Assembly (NCBI GenBank): GCA_950106755.1
Contig: OX467084.1
Coordinates: 5,704,001 to 5,768,000 of the forward strand
Direction: 5' to 3'
Length of the DNA: 64,000 bases
Origin: Climacium dendroides
Taxonomy: Eukaryota > Streptophyta > Bryopsida > Hypnales > Climaciaceae
This document shows, in pieces, positions 34,569-47,460 of the stretch (positions are counted from its first letter, which is position 1; each line of letters begins with the position of its first letter). The notes under the pieces are model-generated. The model was not told the DNA's origin. It made no database searches and saw only the letters and a program-made list of their open reading frames with translations. Position numbers and translations under genes: made by a program.

Positions 34569-36152
34569 ATGGCGGACGAAGCGAAGATGAGGACCGAGGC
34601 GGCCTCTGACAAGTCGAAGCAGGGCACGGACGCGGCGTTGGAGTCCATTGGTCAGTACCGTGGCGCGGCGCAGGAACAAGGAAACGCCGCGTTGCAGGGC
34701 GCGCAGGATCGGTATCAGGCTGCTAAGGATGTGTCGGCGCAGAAAGGCAACGAGGTTGCGGGTGCTGCTCAGCAGAAGAAGGCCACCGTTGCGGTAAGTT
34801 CATATCCCCGATTCTGTACTTTTGATTATTCTCCTTGAAGTTAGTGAACGGTTAGGGTTTGGGGGGTGTTGGTGATTGAGGGTGAGTAAGGGCAAATTAG
34901 CCCAGTATGTGGACGTCATTCGGATCAGCAAATGTGATGTGTTCGATCAACTGTTTCTGGTGATGTAAAATTTGGCACCATTTGAGTTGTAATGTAATGT
35001 CAATCGGCTTTGTGATTTGGAGAGTGAATTGCAGGCTAATTGTCGATCTGTTTTGGTTTGTTGCAGGAGACGATTTCGCAGTATACGCAAGCAACGATGG
35101 ACAAGCTCATGGGGATGAAGATCGGCGCACAGGATTACTCTCAGCAACAGTTGAGCAAAGCGGCCGACCAAACCGAGAGCACCAAAGCGAGCGCCGCGGA
35201 TTCATACAACAAGGCGGCGGACACCACCGCGCAAACTGCGCAGACTGCCAAGGACACTACCATTCAGAAGAAGGATCAGGCGTACGACTCTGCCGCCACG
35301 ACAGCTCAAACCGTGAAGGACACTGCCCTCGAGAAGAAGGATCAGGCGTACGACGCCGCCGCCTCTGCCGCCCAGACGACCAGAGACACCGCCATTGAGA
35401 AGAAGGACCAAGCGTACGATGCTGCTACCTCGGCGGCCCAGACGGCCAGGGACACTGCTGTTGATTATAAGAATCAAGCATACGACACATCAGCCTCGGC
35501 GGCTCAGACTGCCAAGGACACGGGGATCGCGAAGAAGGATCAAGCTTATGATGCAGCCGCCTCCACCTGGGACGTCACCAAGCAGAAAGCAGGAGAAGGA
35601 ACAGCAGTCGCACAAGATAAGGCAGGCGTCGCGCAACAAACCGCTGCTGACACCGCAACCGCAACGAAAGACCGATCTTACAACGCAGCCGGAGATGCGA
35701 ACGTGAAGGCCCAGGAGACGGCTGGAAGTGCGCAAGCCACAGCTGCTTCGTGGTTCGGTGCTGTGAAACAGAAAGCCACGGATCTTCTCGGCGTCACGCA
35801 ACAGAAAACTGGGGAAGTGAGTTCTGCTGCACAAGACCAAGCTGCTGATGCCAAGGATAAAGCTTCCTCTACATTGGGAGCTGCCAACCAGAAAGCTGCA
35901 GAAACAAAGGATGCAACCGCCCAGAAAGCGGGAGAGACTAAAGATGCTTCCAAGGATCGGGCTACGGAGGCTTCTGAGGGTACTTGGCAAACAGGAGGGG
36001 CTGTGCAAGAGAAGGCAGGGCAGGCTGTGGATAGTGCGAAAGCTTCCTGGGATGCGACCAAGGAGCAGGCTGGGAAAGCGACGGCAGATGCTTCACAGAA
36101 AGATTCTGCCTCTGCAACTACTGGTGCTACACCTGCTTTCGAACAGAGTTGA
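34569..36152 (+). CDS. Group 3 LEA protein (LEA_4 type)
   Basis: Group 3 LEA proteins are hydrophilic, largely disordered in water, and fold into amphipathic helix on drying to protect membranes and proteins (family knowledge). Two exons, 34569-34793 and 35067-36152, join at GT-AG in frame and give 436 residues. The product is very rich in Ala, Lys, Asp, Gln and Thr with almost no hydrophobic core and no signal peptide. Five 22-residue units (two 11-mers each) at about residues 137-246 follow the pattern KDTxIxKKDQAYDAAxSAAQ; later 11-mer-type segments (AAQTA, KAGETKDA, KDKASS) are less regular. Two Trp sit in SWFGAVKQKA and SWDATKEQA contexts. The start codon is the first ATG after the (GAGT)8 leader. 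Ala- and Lys-rich frames in other phases are shadows. The 11-mer pattern makes the family assignment firm; the exact subfamily is not certain. Confidence 0.94.
35250..35579 (+). repeat. Five tandem 66-bp coding repeats in the LEA gene
   Basis: Five in-frame units of 66 bp encode 22-residue repeats with a conserved KKDQAYD or KNQAYD core. Differences lie mainly at third positions and at a few Ala/Ser/Thr sites, so the units look conserved by selection. The fourth unit has DYKNQAYD, and the fifth loses the AAQT end (STWDVT). Confidence 0.88.
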
Positions 36153-36837
36153 GCTTTATCGAAATTGGGAATGTAAAATTTGGGATGCGGTAGTTTTGGA
36201 AAAACTAGCTGAATTTGCGGAAACGTAGCAAATTTTGCGGATAACAGAGGATTTTGATTGTTTGCAATCATGTGGAAGGATTGAATTGCAGATGTAATCC
36301 AAATGCTGTAAATATTTATAGTTTACTTTTCTTAAAGTATGAGAATTGGTTTTGTTTCATCTACTGTAGTTGGGAATGTTGTTTATCTGACGCTGGGTGT
36401 TCTCTCCACTTCCTTGAGATGTCTGCGAAGCTTTATATCACCGTAGACCCCTGTTTAATCTTGTTCAAAGTTGTGCAGATGGATTGATGCATACATTCTC
36501 TGTTCAAACGCACTTTGCATTTTTAGTATCGGAACCATGAAAGTGACGTAGAAATCTTCTGATTATCATCTGCGTGACAAATGCTGAGAGCTACCGTTTG
36601 AGTGAAATATGACTTTGAATATTCTAGGGAATTTGAAGTTGGCACTGTCTCAGCAAAAAAGTCTACTTATATTTGTTGCAATCAGAAACTTCGGCATGTT
36701 GTAAACTTGGAAGCTTCAAAATTCAAAATCAGTAATACGCACAGATGACTTCGAAAAAGCAAACATGTAGGCAGATGAGGAGCAAGTAAAGGCAAACCTG
36801 TTCAAACAAAACGCACTTACCCCTTGAACGTCGACGC

Positions 36838-36866
36838 GCACGTCTGACGTCCGATGAATGACAAAA
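36838..36866. repeat. Short match to the end of the 3.6 kb long-TIR element
   Basis: GACGTCCGATGAATGACAAA is shared with TACGTCCGATGAATGACAAA at 3584. The similarity also covers about 20 bp outside the apparent end at 3591. The element end may therefore lie further out than the inverted arms show. Confidence 0.55.
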
Positions 36867-36960
36867 ACCTATGTTTTGGATGTAAGAAGGATGTTTTTCA
36901 TCCATTTTTTTGAGATCGCAATGACAGACTTGCAAGTCCATACAGACTTGCATGTCCAGA

Positions 36961-37096
36961 TATAGGGTCTTTTGAAGCTTTTTTTTTTTAATTTTTAGGT
37001 GTTGCAAATTGTAAACAAATGTCACGGAAATTATAGGGTCCTTCAAAGCTTTTTTACTTGTAGGTGTTGCAAATTGTAAACAAATGTCACGGAAAT
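36961..37096. repeat. Tandem duplication, ~68 bp unit
   Basis: Two copies of TATAGGGTC ... AAGCTTTTTT ... TAGGTGTTGCAAATTGTAAA followed by CAAATGTCACGGAAATT. They differ mainly in T-run length. Just before it, ACAGACTTGCAAGTCC and ACAGACTTGCATGTCC are also duplicated (36923-36958). Confidence 0.9.
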
Positions 37097-37248
37097 TCAC
37101 TAGGACGGAATTAGAGCCCTTGTTACCTTGCTTGCAATTTTTGTAAGGACAATAAGCATCACAACTTCATTTCAAGTGCAAGAATAGTGCATTCTCCTCA
37201 TGACCACCAAACCACTATTTATATTCTATGACTACTAGTCCGACGTAT

Positions 37249-37298
37249 AACTTCATAGGATAGCTTTGGGGATAGTTTAACTTCATAGGATAGCTTTA
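37249..37298. repeat. Tandem repeat, ~30 bp unit
   Basis: AACTTCATAGGATAGCTTT occurs twice, about 30 bp apart, just before a CACTACAAGAAAT word at 37307. That word equals the typical end of CACTA transposons, but no convincing partner end was found. Confidence 0.7.
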
Positions 37299-37329
37299 AC
37301 CTGGTGCACTACAAGAAATTATGTTTGTT

Positions 37330-39000
37330 CTTCAAAAATAATGCCCATTGATACTAAATGGTCAAGGGTTTCAAGGATTTTTTTAGGGTTTAGGAAGCAA
37401 ATGAACATGCTCTAAGACAAGATCATTTGGATGTACACCAGTAGCACTAACTGTGATTACCTTACTTAGAAAAGTTACCTCATGATTCTCACTCCTCTAC
37501 ATGGAAGTATGCTACTCTGAGAGTCTTGATATTATTGCATCCACTCATCCATGAAATTATTTGGGAGGGTCAACATTCCTTTTCACAAGATACTATATAA
37601 TAACAATAAACAATTATATAATATAAATATTAAAATTTATTAAGGAAAATCCTAATTTCACCATTTAGTAAGGCTCAAAAACTTGGAACCATGAGACTAA
37701 CTCCTACCTAAAATAAAAGGCACCTAGTTTGCATAATAATCATGTGTACATAAAGTGAATGTGGTGAAAGTTGAAAGGTGGGAACAATATGTGAATCAAA
37801 AAGCATTTAGGTGGCACATGGATAGTTATTGGAATAGTGAACTATACATTTTGTCAACTTTAGTACATGCATGTTGTATAATTTGTGTATGGTCGATCCA
37901 TGACAGTCAAGGGGAAGTTGAGTTAAAAGATGAACTTGTAATTCATCTATGATTAAATAATTGTAATTGAAGTAGAAAAATTCATCCACTTAGTTAAACT
38001 TTCACTTTAATGTTAAAACCATGCTTTAAACCTTAATTGATTGATCAATTCAATTTAAAGAATACAATTAGAAAACATATAGCTCCCAATATATGTTCCT
38101 CCATTCATTTATATTACTATATCAAATCCAATTTATTGAACAGAATTAATGAATACATATCTCCCTATTCATTTAGATACCTATATATCCACATTCTCAT
38201 AGGATAGTGTCAACAAAGCACAGATGATATGTATAAACAACCTATCCCTAAGGCATCCAAATGTAATATATTGCAACTATCTCCTATGATGTTATTGATC
38301 CACCCACACTTTTGTTCACTTTGTATCTTGTATGTGAAGTTAGTTTTTGACATCATTTTCTTTGCTTTTTGTTTCAAACAAATTGTTTATCTTTGATTAA
38401 AAGTTCAATACAACTCAAGTCGAAAAGTTTGACTAAGTCTTGCATACAAACAATATTGGCCATGAAGATAGGTATAAGTGTTCGAAAAATGGTAATGCTA
38501 ATTGTCAAGTTGACCTTATGAGATGATAAAAAATTTACAATTATAAGCTAACATTATCTATTCATGATAGTCTAAAATCTTGCACATTTTGATTTTGAGA
38601 ATTTACATTACACTTCTATATCAAAAGTCTTATTAGCTTTATACCATCAATTATAAACTTTGAACCCTTCAAATTTTTGCAAATGATGTCCAAATAATGC
38701 AATTTTTTGGTGAATTAGAATGCTCTTTGACTTGCTAATAAAAATGAAAAAGTGAAAATTTAATCATTATAAAGGTAGAAACTAGGTAAAGCGCTTAATC
38801 CCTCAAGGCCTAGAGCCTTTTTGAATTTAAAAACATTATTGCTTTAGAAGTGTTATAGTCCAAAATGTCACTATGGTATAGAAATCTCAATGTACAATCT
38901 TGTAGTGTATATGTTGTTGATGACATGAATCAAATTTGGAGTCATTTGGCCACATAGATTGCTAGGTTATAATGTTTTAGTGTAGAAAAAGGATGTTGAA
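37330..39000. other. AT-rich intergenic DNA, no gene seen
   Basis: Only short AT-rich frames. A CTTGTAGTG word at about 38906 could be a CACTA-type right end for the left-like end at 37307 (about 1.6 kb span), but the matching part is only nine bases. Confidence 0.4.
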
Positions 39001-39249
39001 ATTTTTCTAGAAATACATTTGGAGGTGAAATTCGATTTCTAAACCTACTCAAATGAAAAAACTTATACTATAAAGTGATTTAAAATCAGCACAAAAATAC
39101 ATTGGTGAAAGAAAATATTATGAAATTGACTCATTATGTTTGCAAAATGGCTTTGAAATGTCAAAAACCTTAGCAAGAAAAGTTGCAAAAAATGCATTTG
39201 AGGTTGAACCTCCTTCCACTAAAGTGCTTCTTAGTCACTCATAATTTCT

Positions 39250-39640
39250 TGGATTGATATGAAATTTTAGCCACATAAAGAAGACTATATGTGCAACTTT
39301 TTCCCAAAACATTATTGGAAATGGACATTGTATGAAGGAGAAACAAGCTGCCAAAGTTCACCTTGATCCAAAAATGTTAGCATTTTGAACTTTGAATTGC
39401 TTCCACATGTTCAAAACAAGTTGGATTGACATAAAAATTTTAGCACAACAATAAGACTTTAAGGAAAACATTGGATGGAGATACAAGCCCTTGAAGTTGC
39501 AAACATCAATTGCAGCTTAGTGAACTCAAATTGAACCTTTGAAATTTGATTGGCTTCCCAAAAATTTGTATATTTTAGATTGATCTGAAAATTTTACCTC
39601 ACAAACCAGAAGAGAGATTGCAAGGTTTTCAACAAGTTTT
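39250..39640. repeat. Diverged tandem repeat, ~165 bp unit
   Basis: The words TGGATTGATATGAAATTTTA, TGGATTGACATAAAAATTTT and TAGATTGATCTGAAAATTTT, each followed by a CACA-type word and AAGAnnnnA, start near 39253, 39423 and 39576. Identity is low outside these starts, so the array is old. Confidence 0.5.
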
Positions 39641-40970
39641 ATTGAATTGGACTTGAAACTATGTGAAGGACACTTTTGGTCCCTTTGCGTGGTGAGGATT
39701 AATAGAAATGGACTTCTAATTCTATTTTCTGTTTTCTATTCTTAAGTTTTGGTATGGTTCTTGATCTTGCTCTTGTACAAGTTTTTCTAGCCTTTCTTTG
39801 CTTGCTTTTCTATCCTCGTAGGTTTCTTGTGTTGCCTTTTTTTAGGCTCTACAACTTCAATTTCAAAGTATAGGTGTGACTCTTGGTCTTACTACCAATA
39901 TTCTAAAAGATATTGTTTTTTGTTGATTCCCTTTTCTTCCTCATTATAAGTTCTTTGCACTTCTTTTGCTTAGGTACAACTTTCAAGTGGCAAAGGTACA
40001 CTTGCCTTGCTTTTCTTGGATTATATACGCTTCTTTTTAGGGGTGCACAATTGCAATTGGAGTAGGCTCAATGATTTCTCAAATGCTCTTCTGTAATTAA
40101 AAAAAACTCAAATGGCTTGTCCTCATCTTTTCCTTTACAAAATACTTATCTAATTCATCATCATTTTGATTTTTATTAAGACTATTTTCTGCATTGTCAT
40201 CTCTACTCTCTACCACAACATTTGAAAAATTTTCAAATCCAACTCTTTTTTGGCACTTGACACCAACTTCTTCCATGAAACAATTGTGGGTTCACCCTCC
40301 AATTTCACATAGAATTGTTGTCGTGATGCCATGGCTTCCAAAAAATTCTCCTTTCTATTCTAATGGAACTGTGTTCACTATAATTGTTTGATGTAGATCT
40401 TGAAAAGGGAAGACGATGAAGAATACAATGACCTTTCAATGTTCTCTAGTTGCCTTAATACTCTAATTGGAACTTATTTCACACTAGATATAGGGATTTC
40501 TACATATATTAAGTACCATTATCTAGCATGTATACTATTCATCTTGTCACCTAAAAATGAAAACCAAATGAATGTGCACAAATGTTGTTAGTATCTAACA
40601 ACATCACAAGGTGAAATGAATAAGTGTGTGCAGTGGTGAAGCCAAGCACTTTATATAGTCCTTGATGAAATGCCTTGTTAGATAGGTGAACTTACCTAGA
40701 CCATCAAACTAACAAATGTTGTGGGCCTTGGTAGTATGGTGGAATCTTTGATTGGAAATACTTACCTTGGTAATTGGTGATTGTGATTAGTTGTGTTCTA
40801 ATCTTTCAACAGGCTCATGATGTACCTCAAATGTCTTTTCATACAATCAAACTTCAGAAAATGTTAAAATTCAAGTGACCTATATAAAATACACATGTCC
40901 TAACTAGTACAAAATTTGCTTGGGGGCTACACTATATAGGAACTCTGTTGATCACATGCGAACAAGTGGT
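39641..40970. other. Intergenic DNA, no gene seen
   Basis: Short frames near 40194-40391 and 40400-40591 have no recognised motif. Several TTGCTTTTCT-type words recur around 39770-40030. No gene can be supported. Confidence 0.45.
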
Positions 40971-40974
40971 TTCT

Positions 40975-41455
40975 AATAAACTATAATTTTAACTTCAAAT
41001 TTTGAACATTGTTCACTAATGACTATAGGATTGTACTTTCAAAATTTCAAACTCAAATAAAATATGGAATGATTTGTAGAAGAGGTTAAAAATGCACTAG
41101 AATGGCATATTTTTTTAATTCAAATGATTTTTAGTAAACACATTTAGATGACAATTGCATCAATATTCAACTCAAAATGAGCTTTCAATATAGAGTTATT
41201 TATAGAAGTTTTTGTTCATTTTTTAGACAATTTTTTTAATATATTATAGGGGTGTGAAAGTTATTTTTCAGTTCTATAGTGTATCTTTTTACTTCAAAAA
41301 TTTGTAGTTAATTATTATTAACAAATAAAAATATCAATAATTGAAAACATAAACTTTCAAAGTAGAAAAATCTATTCATATTTTTTTCATTTAATTTTAT
41401 TTAAAATTCAAAAAGTATATAGAGGGTCCAAAGTTTTGTTCGCACACTAACATCA
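40975..41455. repeat. Dispersed ~480-bp repeat, copy 1
   Basis: This stretch aligns end to end with 59562-60035 in the same orientation. Common words in order are AACTATAATTT or ACTATAATTT, AATGACTATAG, GATGACAATTGCATCAATAT, TTTGTTCATTTTTTAGACAA, AAAATTTGTAGTTAATTATT and AAACTTTCAAAGTAG. The interior differs by small indels. It has no ORF, and no terminal inverted repeats were recognised. Confidence 0.85.
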
Positions 41456-44400
41456 AAAAAAAGGGAGAATGCACCCCTTGAGAAAATTTGACTTTGAAAA
41501 ATGTTAAATTTAGTCAAGACTAATTAAGGTCCAAAAATATTGTCTTCCAAACGTTGTTTTTGCTTGAGAGAGTTTCTAAATTTTGCGACAAGTTAAATTA
41601 TCAATTTTAATTAAACTTAAATAAAAACATTGTCTTGAAAACCATTCTTTTGAAAATGTTGTATAAGTTTAAGTTTACTTAACGAAGTTTAATTTGAGGT
41701 ATGTGAGGGGATAAAGAATCACAATTAGTTGTGGTCCTTTATATACCAACTATAGGCATTGTTTCTCCTGTAAACAATGTATTGTCTTCAATTATATAAC
41801 TTAGTACTCTTTACTCATATCCAAAAACAACATGCAAAGAGCAAGAGTTCATTTTGTAGCCAAGTAGAGTTTGAAAGTGTGTTACAAAAAATCTCATTGT
41901 AATGAAAAGGACTTCAATGATGATGCCTAATAGTCCCCAAAGGACAACTGCAAGCATTTCAATTCACTAACATAAATTTTTGGAAGAAAATATAAGTTGA
42001 AATGTATGTATAACTCAATGTTTAATGCAATTAATGTGACCAAATGACCACTAGTGGAATCACATCATATTTTTTATCTTGGTGTAAAGTTTGGTTGTAA
42101 ATTTTTTCTAAGGTGCTATAAAAAATCTAAGCCTTGCAAAGGGCCATTAGTTCTTGAACAACAAAGAAGAATGGTGGAAAAAAAATCAACAAATTATAGG
42201 GCTTGAATTACATAGAACAATGTACTGACAGTCTGACACAATAAAAAAATTTGATATTTTCTTAAATGGAAAAATATTTGTATTGAAATGATCGGGAACC
42301 TCGCTAGTATAGCAATTTAACATTGCACCACTATTGCTAGATCAAATAATATTTATTATTATTTTTATTTATTTTTAATATATATTTAATATATCAAGGG
42401 CAATATCATGAGTTCATACATAAATTAAGACTATAGTATGCTCGGTCCAATTTCGGCACTTCGATACTGAATCAATTTAGTCTTGGAATTTGGGCAATTC
42501 ATCAACTTAATTTGTTTTTCTTTGCTTTTGTTTCTTTGCTTTTTTTACTTTTTTAACATTCCCAATTTAAGATTGATTTTTTCTATTCATATATAAATGT
42601 GTTATTTTTTCTAAATTTTTTCAAGAATAATTTTTGGTTATTTGGAATTAGCATCAATGAAATATCTCCAGATTTTCAAAAGTAGTTGTACAATTTTAGA
42701 CATGATCCAAATTTTCCCCACTTATTTCTGAAACTGACCTATTGTACAGTAGCCTATTTTGTTTGATAGTTAATAATAAAAAAATTATCACAATTATTTA
42801 CACACTCCTTTTGTTAATTGTACAAACTCTTATTAAAAAAATATAGTTTTTTTTCTTTTTTCTTTTCTAGATTTACATTTCAAGCTATGACCGGAAACAT
42901 ATGCTTGGAGATGTAACTAAAATACCTACACGATATTTACTACGTGTAATGTTTTAGAATCCTTACAATTAGTTTTTGACTGAGTAGATATATACAAAAG
43001 CCTTTGTGGGAACATGTCTAGTAATAAATGTCCAATGATATTTGGCAGTTGCTATTAGATGATTTTCCATTCATAAAGATTCAATTCATTATATGAATAT
43101 TGTGCTTAATTACCTCTTATGGGACTCAATTTAGTACATTGTTTTTACTACATAGGCAACATTCTATAGTTACTAATCTAGCACCTAACAATTGCAATTA
43201 AACTGCATTTAGCAAAGAGTTTTTTGGACTTGTTACTTTTTGGCGTGGGACATTAATCACACTCTTACCTGGAAATTTTATGAGCCTCACTACTTTGGTG
43301 TGGACAAAACCTTGCCAGCCATCCTAGAGTCAAAAAATTGGATCTGGAATCTGGCCTCCACTTGAAACACAGTGGTTGGTTGCAGTGACATCCTGTAGAC
43401 CAACCAACTTGGTGGCAGTTAGAACTTCACATCCTAATTAGTATCTAATTAACCCAATACAACTTCAATAACTAGGTGTTTTGATGTGCTGGCCTTATTT
43501 ATGGTGCTTAAACATCAAGGCTGGTACAATTCAACACAATAAAGTCTCCTTTCAGCCTCAGTTTGGATACAACTGAAACTGGCCGAACTCTACCTCAGCT
43601 TGAATACAGTTGAAATTTGGTTTTAGATGCTCACTAGTGGGATTCCTGCAAAGTATTATAGCTCCTCTGCGGCTCTGCTTACTCTTCATTTGTTGGAAGT
43701 TTAAGCATCTCTGCTCCTTTGTCTGCTCCTCGCTTGTTGGAAGTTCAAGCATCTTTGCTTGTTTGCCTCTTGTGGAACTGTGAATAGAGAAACTTGGCAA
43801 GCAATGGCTTCTACACAGTCAACATCAAGTAGTCAGGTTTTATATTTGGATTCTATTTCATTTGGTATAGAGTATGGATTGTACTAAAGATTTTATGCTT
43901 TGTTTTTGTTTGAGTTATTTTAGGTGAAAATGATAACAAGTGACCTTGGGCTTAAGACACCTCGCATGCACATGAAAACATACTAATTGTTGGTTTTCGT
44001 GTATGGGTGTAGGTGAGGCACTAGTCCTCTTAAAATCACTTGGAACGAGCAAAACAAGATCTTCTTGTTAAACTTCTTAGTATCCTACTTTAGAAAAAAA
44101 GAGCATGTATGGTGAGAATAGTTTCAATGTAAAATTATTTATGAATGTCTTGGGCTCTACACTACAATCAACAATGTTGTAATGGTCTCTAATGGCACTT
44201 GAAGGCATTGGTCATGAAAAATTGTTATTCATTGCTATTATTAGCATCTGATTTTGTCATGCTTTGTTGGTAATGTTTTATCAAGACCAACAAATGGTTA
44301 TGCTTATATGTACTATCGAGAGAGAACTAGCTAAGGTGAAATTTTAGGTGAGGTGCAGTGAATTAGTTTGAAAAAATGAGTTAAGAACTAGCAATGCAGT

Positions 44401-44700
44401 TGATAAGGTATATGCAGATCGATGCTCTTTTAGTAATGAGATGTTCCAGAAGGTGCTTTTTTTATCCCAGTATCCAAGAGGAGAGAATCTTTACTTTATA
44501 TAGGAAGAAAATAAATTATTGTTTAGCTTAAAAGGTCCTTGCATTCAAAAAATGTAATCACTTTAGTAAAATTCAATTGTACCTTTCAAAATATTCATTA
44601 TTTAGGTTTAACTTCTAAATTTTTTTGACTATGTTTTCATCAAAATGCTCCAAAATTGCCATTTGTAGTACAAGTGCCAAATATAAAAATAAAAATAAAA
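41456..44700. other. AT-rich intergenic DNA, no gene seen
   Basis: About 3.2 kb with no supportable gene. A short minus-strand frame at 43558-43800 has repeated LNFQQ/LELPT-type segments caused by a small DNA duplication (GTTGGAAGTT at about 43693 and 43735), so it is not a real gene. Confidence 0.5.
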
Positions 44701-44727
44701 AATTGGACACATGTAACCATAGGATCT

Positions 44728-45160
44728 TGTAGTATACTTGAAAAGATGTAGAAAAAAATTTAGAATTTTTAGAATTTAGAATTTAGAAAAAGATTCAGAA
44801 ATTTTCACTGTGTGGATTGCAAGATATTAGTGTACTTGTTTGAAAAGATGTAGAAAAAATTTCAGAATTCTTGACTGTGTGGATTGCAAGTTATTAGTGT
44901 TCGAAGTGATAAAAATCTTTTTTTGGGCCTTACAAACAACTGGGCAACTACACTTCACTATCTACTGTGATTATAGGTACATTGGTTTGGCCTCCTCCCA
45001 CCCCCAAGACACAACAAGAGTCGTCGATCTTGTTAAAAAAAATCCCATTCCCACCTCCTATCGTAGATTTGAATCAAATTCATTTCCATACTTCCATGAT
45101 TGGAAAACCACTATGATTACAGGTACATTGGTTTGGCCTCCTCCCATCCCCAATTTTAGA
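44728..45160. repeat. Two neighbouring tandem duplications
   Basis: ACTTGAAAAGATGTAGAAAA ... CTGTGTGGATTGCAAG occurs at about 44737 and 44838. A second word, GGTACATTGGTTTGGCCTCC plus TCCCA-CCCC, occurs at about 44976 and 45122. They create a 110-codon open frame (44840-45172) that I do not consider a gene. Confidence 0.75.
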
Positions 45161-45179
45161 AATACGATATAGATACAGA

Positions 45180-47195
45180 AATAATATATGGGTATTGAAA
45201 ACACTGTGAATACGGAAATACAAAAATTAACCTATATTGTTTGTTGTACACAATACATTTGGAAATTACAAATAGGGGGCGGTTAGGGTTGGGATTTTGG
45301 TTGGGTTTGGATGAGGGTTGGAGTTGAGAGGGAGGGGTTTTTGAGGATTTTTAAAAAATATCTAAATTGCTTGCAATGGACATTGCAATATGAATTCACT
45401 TGCAATGCACATTTGACAGTATCCACCCAAAGTACAAAACATTTACAAATTAGTGGAATACTTTACAAAGTTAGATCATTATAAAAAATGTCCCAAATGG
45501 TTTTAATTCTTTGGACTCATTCTTCAAGGCAAGTTGGATACATGCTTGAAAATTTTTAGATCCTTTGGAATTTTACAACATACAGGGAAAAATAGTTAGG
45601 TGAAAGAAGTTTGTAGAGAATGATTCAAAGTATGAAATTGTTAACAATTTATTTATAGAATTTAAAAATGCAAATCTTGATGGTTGTAATATTATAATAA
45701 ATAATCCACATCCTATGATTTTATTTTCTTCCAAAAATATTGAAAATTGAGTTAAATAAAGGACTTCAAAGTTTTAGAATAGAGATTCCACAAACTAAAA
45801 CTCCTCATAACTTTCATCTTATTATCAAAATGAAATAATTCAAAGATTCCCATATATATAAACCTAGAAAACTAATTTCAAATTTTAAAAAAAAAATTGC
45901 TACTTAGACTACCCATTGAACAATGAAAACTACATATTATACAATAACTTTTTAACCATGTAGTCAAAAGTTATGAAAATTTTTGAGCTTTAAAGCTACT
46001 CCTTAAAAAAATATTATGTGAAAATTTCAACAAAAAAAAAATTTATTTGTAGTGAGCTGACCAAAATTTCTATGTTGCCAAAAAATGCAATTTGGTCTTT
46101 TAGGGATTAAATGAAACAAATGAAGCTTGACAAAATTAGAATCTACACCAAAAATTCAATGAATTATTGAAATTGCAAATTTCATGCTTATATTAAATCC
46201 AAGATGACATTGCATAGTGTATTTCATTTGTAATATTTAGTTTCACAATATTTATAAAATTAAATTTAAAATATTGTTTTAAATTTCAATGTCCATTTTT
46301 AATTTAGAAACCACATGATTTTAATATAATTATATTATAATTGAAAATAATTATGAAAAAAAATTCTTTTGGAATTAAACAAATAATAACATTAGAAGAG
46401 ACTCTGTCTTTTATGCACTGAATTGCTTTTTGAGTTAGGGTTGATTTCCACCTAGCATTGTTGGGTAGAGAGGAGCACGTTTTGGAAATACACAGAGTAT
46501 TTGGCTGCAATTGAAAATAGTTTGCTAAGGAGTTCAATCGAATCTTTGGTTTATGATCTTCAATCTTCTTGTCTTCATTCTTCAATCTTCTCTTTGTTGG
46601 TCTATCCTGATGTGGCTTTAAAGGGCCAAGGGTTAAGGTAGGTGATAAGAAACAAGGTCGCGAATGGGTAAAACAGGATAACCAACACGAGTGACCATCC
46701 GGATGATGGGCTTCTAAACTTCAAATCCATGGTGATCAGGAAGCGCCTTTCACCAATGGGGACAACATAAAAGATTGACCATGTGGGCCATTAACCCCAC
46801 TTCGTCACCACAAACACTAAATGGAGCGCTTACTAGATAACTATGGCTCGTAAACGGTTTACAATGCAGAAAACGAAAAACAACAAGCCTTCAAAATCGG
46901 CTAGGAGTAACAATAAAAGACAACGAGCCTCCAAAAATGGCTAGAAATGACAAGCCACATGCCACAACACACATTTCTTAATTCTTCAAGTCTTCAAGTC
47001 TTCATCTCTTTAAAATCTAAATTCTCCAAACCCCCAAAATCTTTAAGAAAATAAAAATGAAGTTCTAAATTAACCCTAATGTAGCTGCGTTCTTTAAACT
47101 CTTGCCAAAAACGGCTCTCAACTCCAAATGTTAAGTGTGATAGAAATTTGGAAAGATAATAGGATAATCTAATACCTCTCCAAATCTCAAATCAA
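45180..47195. other. Intergenic DNA, no gene seen
   Basis: AT-rich to about 46400. It is then slightly GC-richer around 46600-46930, with AAAACGGTT- and ACAACAAGCCTTCAAAA-type words duplicated (about 46880 and 46925). No coding region is recognisable. Confidence 0.45.
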
Positions 47196-47204
47196 AAAAT
47201 ATAC

Positions 47205-47460
47205 TGTCCAAAAGTTATGGACAATCAAAGTCTCAGCCTTCTCTATTGAAAGGCAGCAGATCCTTTTTAACTCAAACTCCTATATCTCCTTCAATTTTTT
47301 CTCATTTTACAAATTCTATAATTACTTAAAAATCTAAGATCACAAACTAACTTCTCCTTGATTTTCAAAGCATTCCAAACTACTATCAAAAAGTTATGAA
47401 CAAATAAAGTCTCAGCCTTCTGTTTTGAAAGGCAGTAGACTCCTTGTCACTCAACAACCC
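47205..47460. repeat. Tandem duplication, ~180 bp unit
   Basis: AAAAGTTATGGACAA-CAAAG followed by TCTCAGCCTTCT and TTGAAAGGCAG recurs at about 47212 and 47390. A third, weaker copy of the AAAGTTAT ... AAAGTTTCAGC start is at about 47748. Confidence 0.75.

Noticed and set aside
35202..36271. Long minus- and plus-strand frames inside the LEA exon
   Set aside because: They are shadows of a GC-rich coding repeat; the LEA frame has the conserved 11-mer pattern and correct splice sites.
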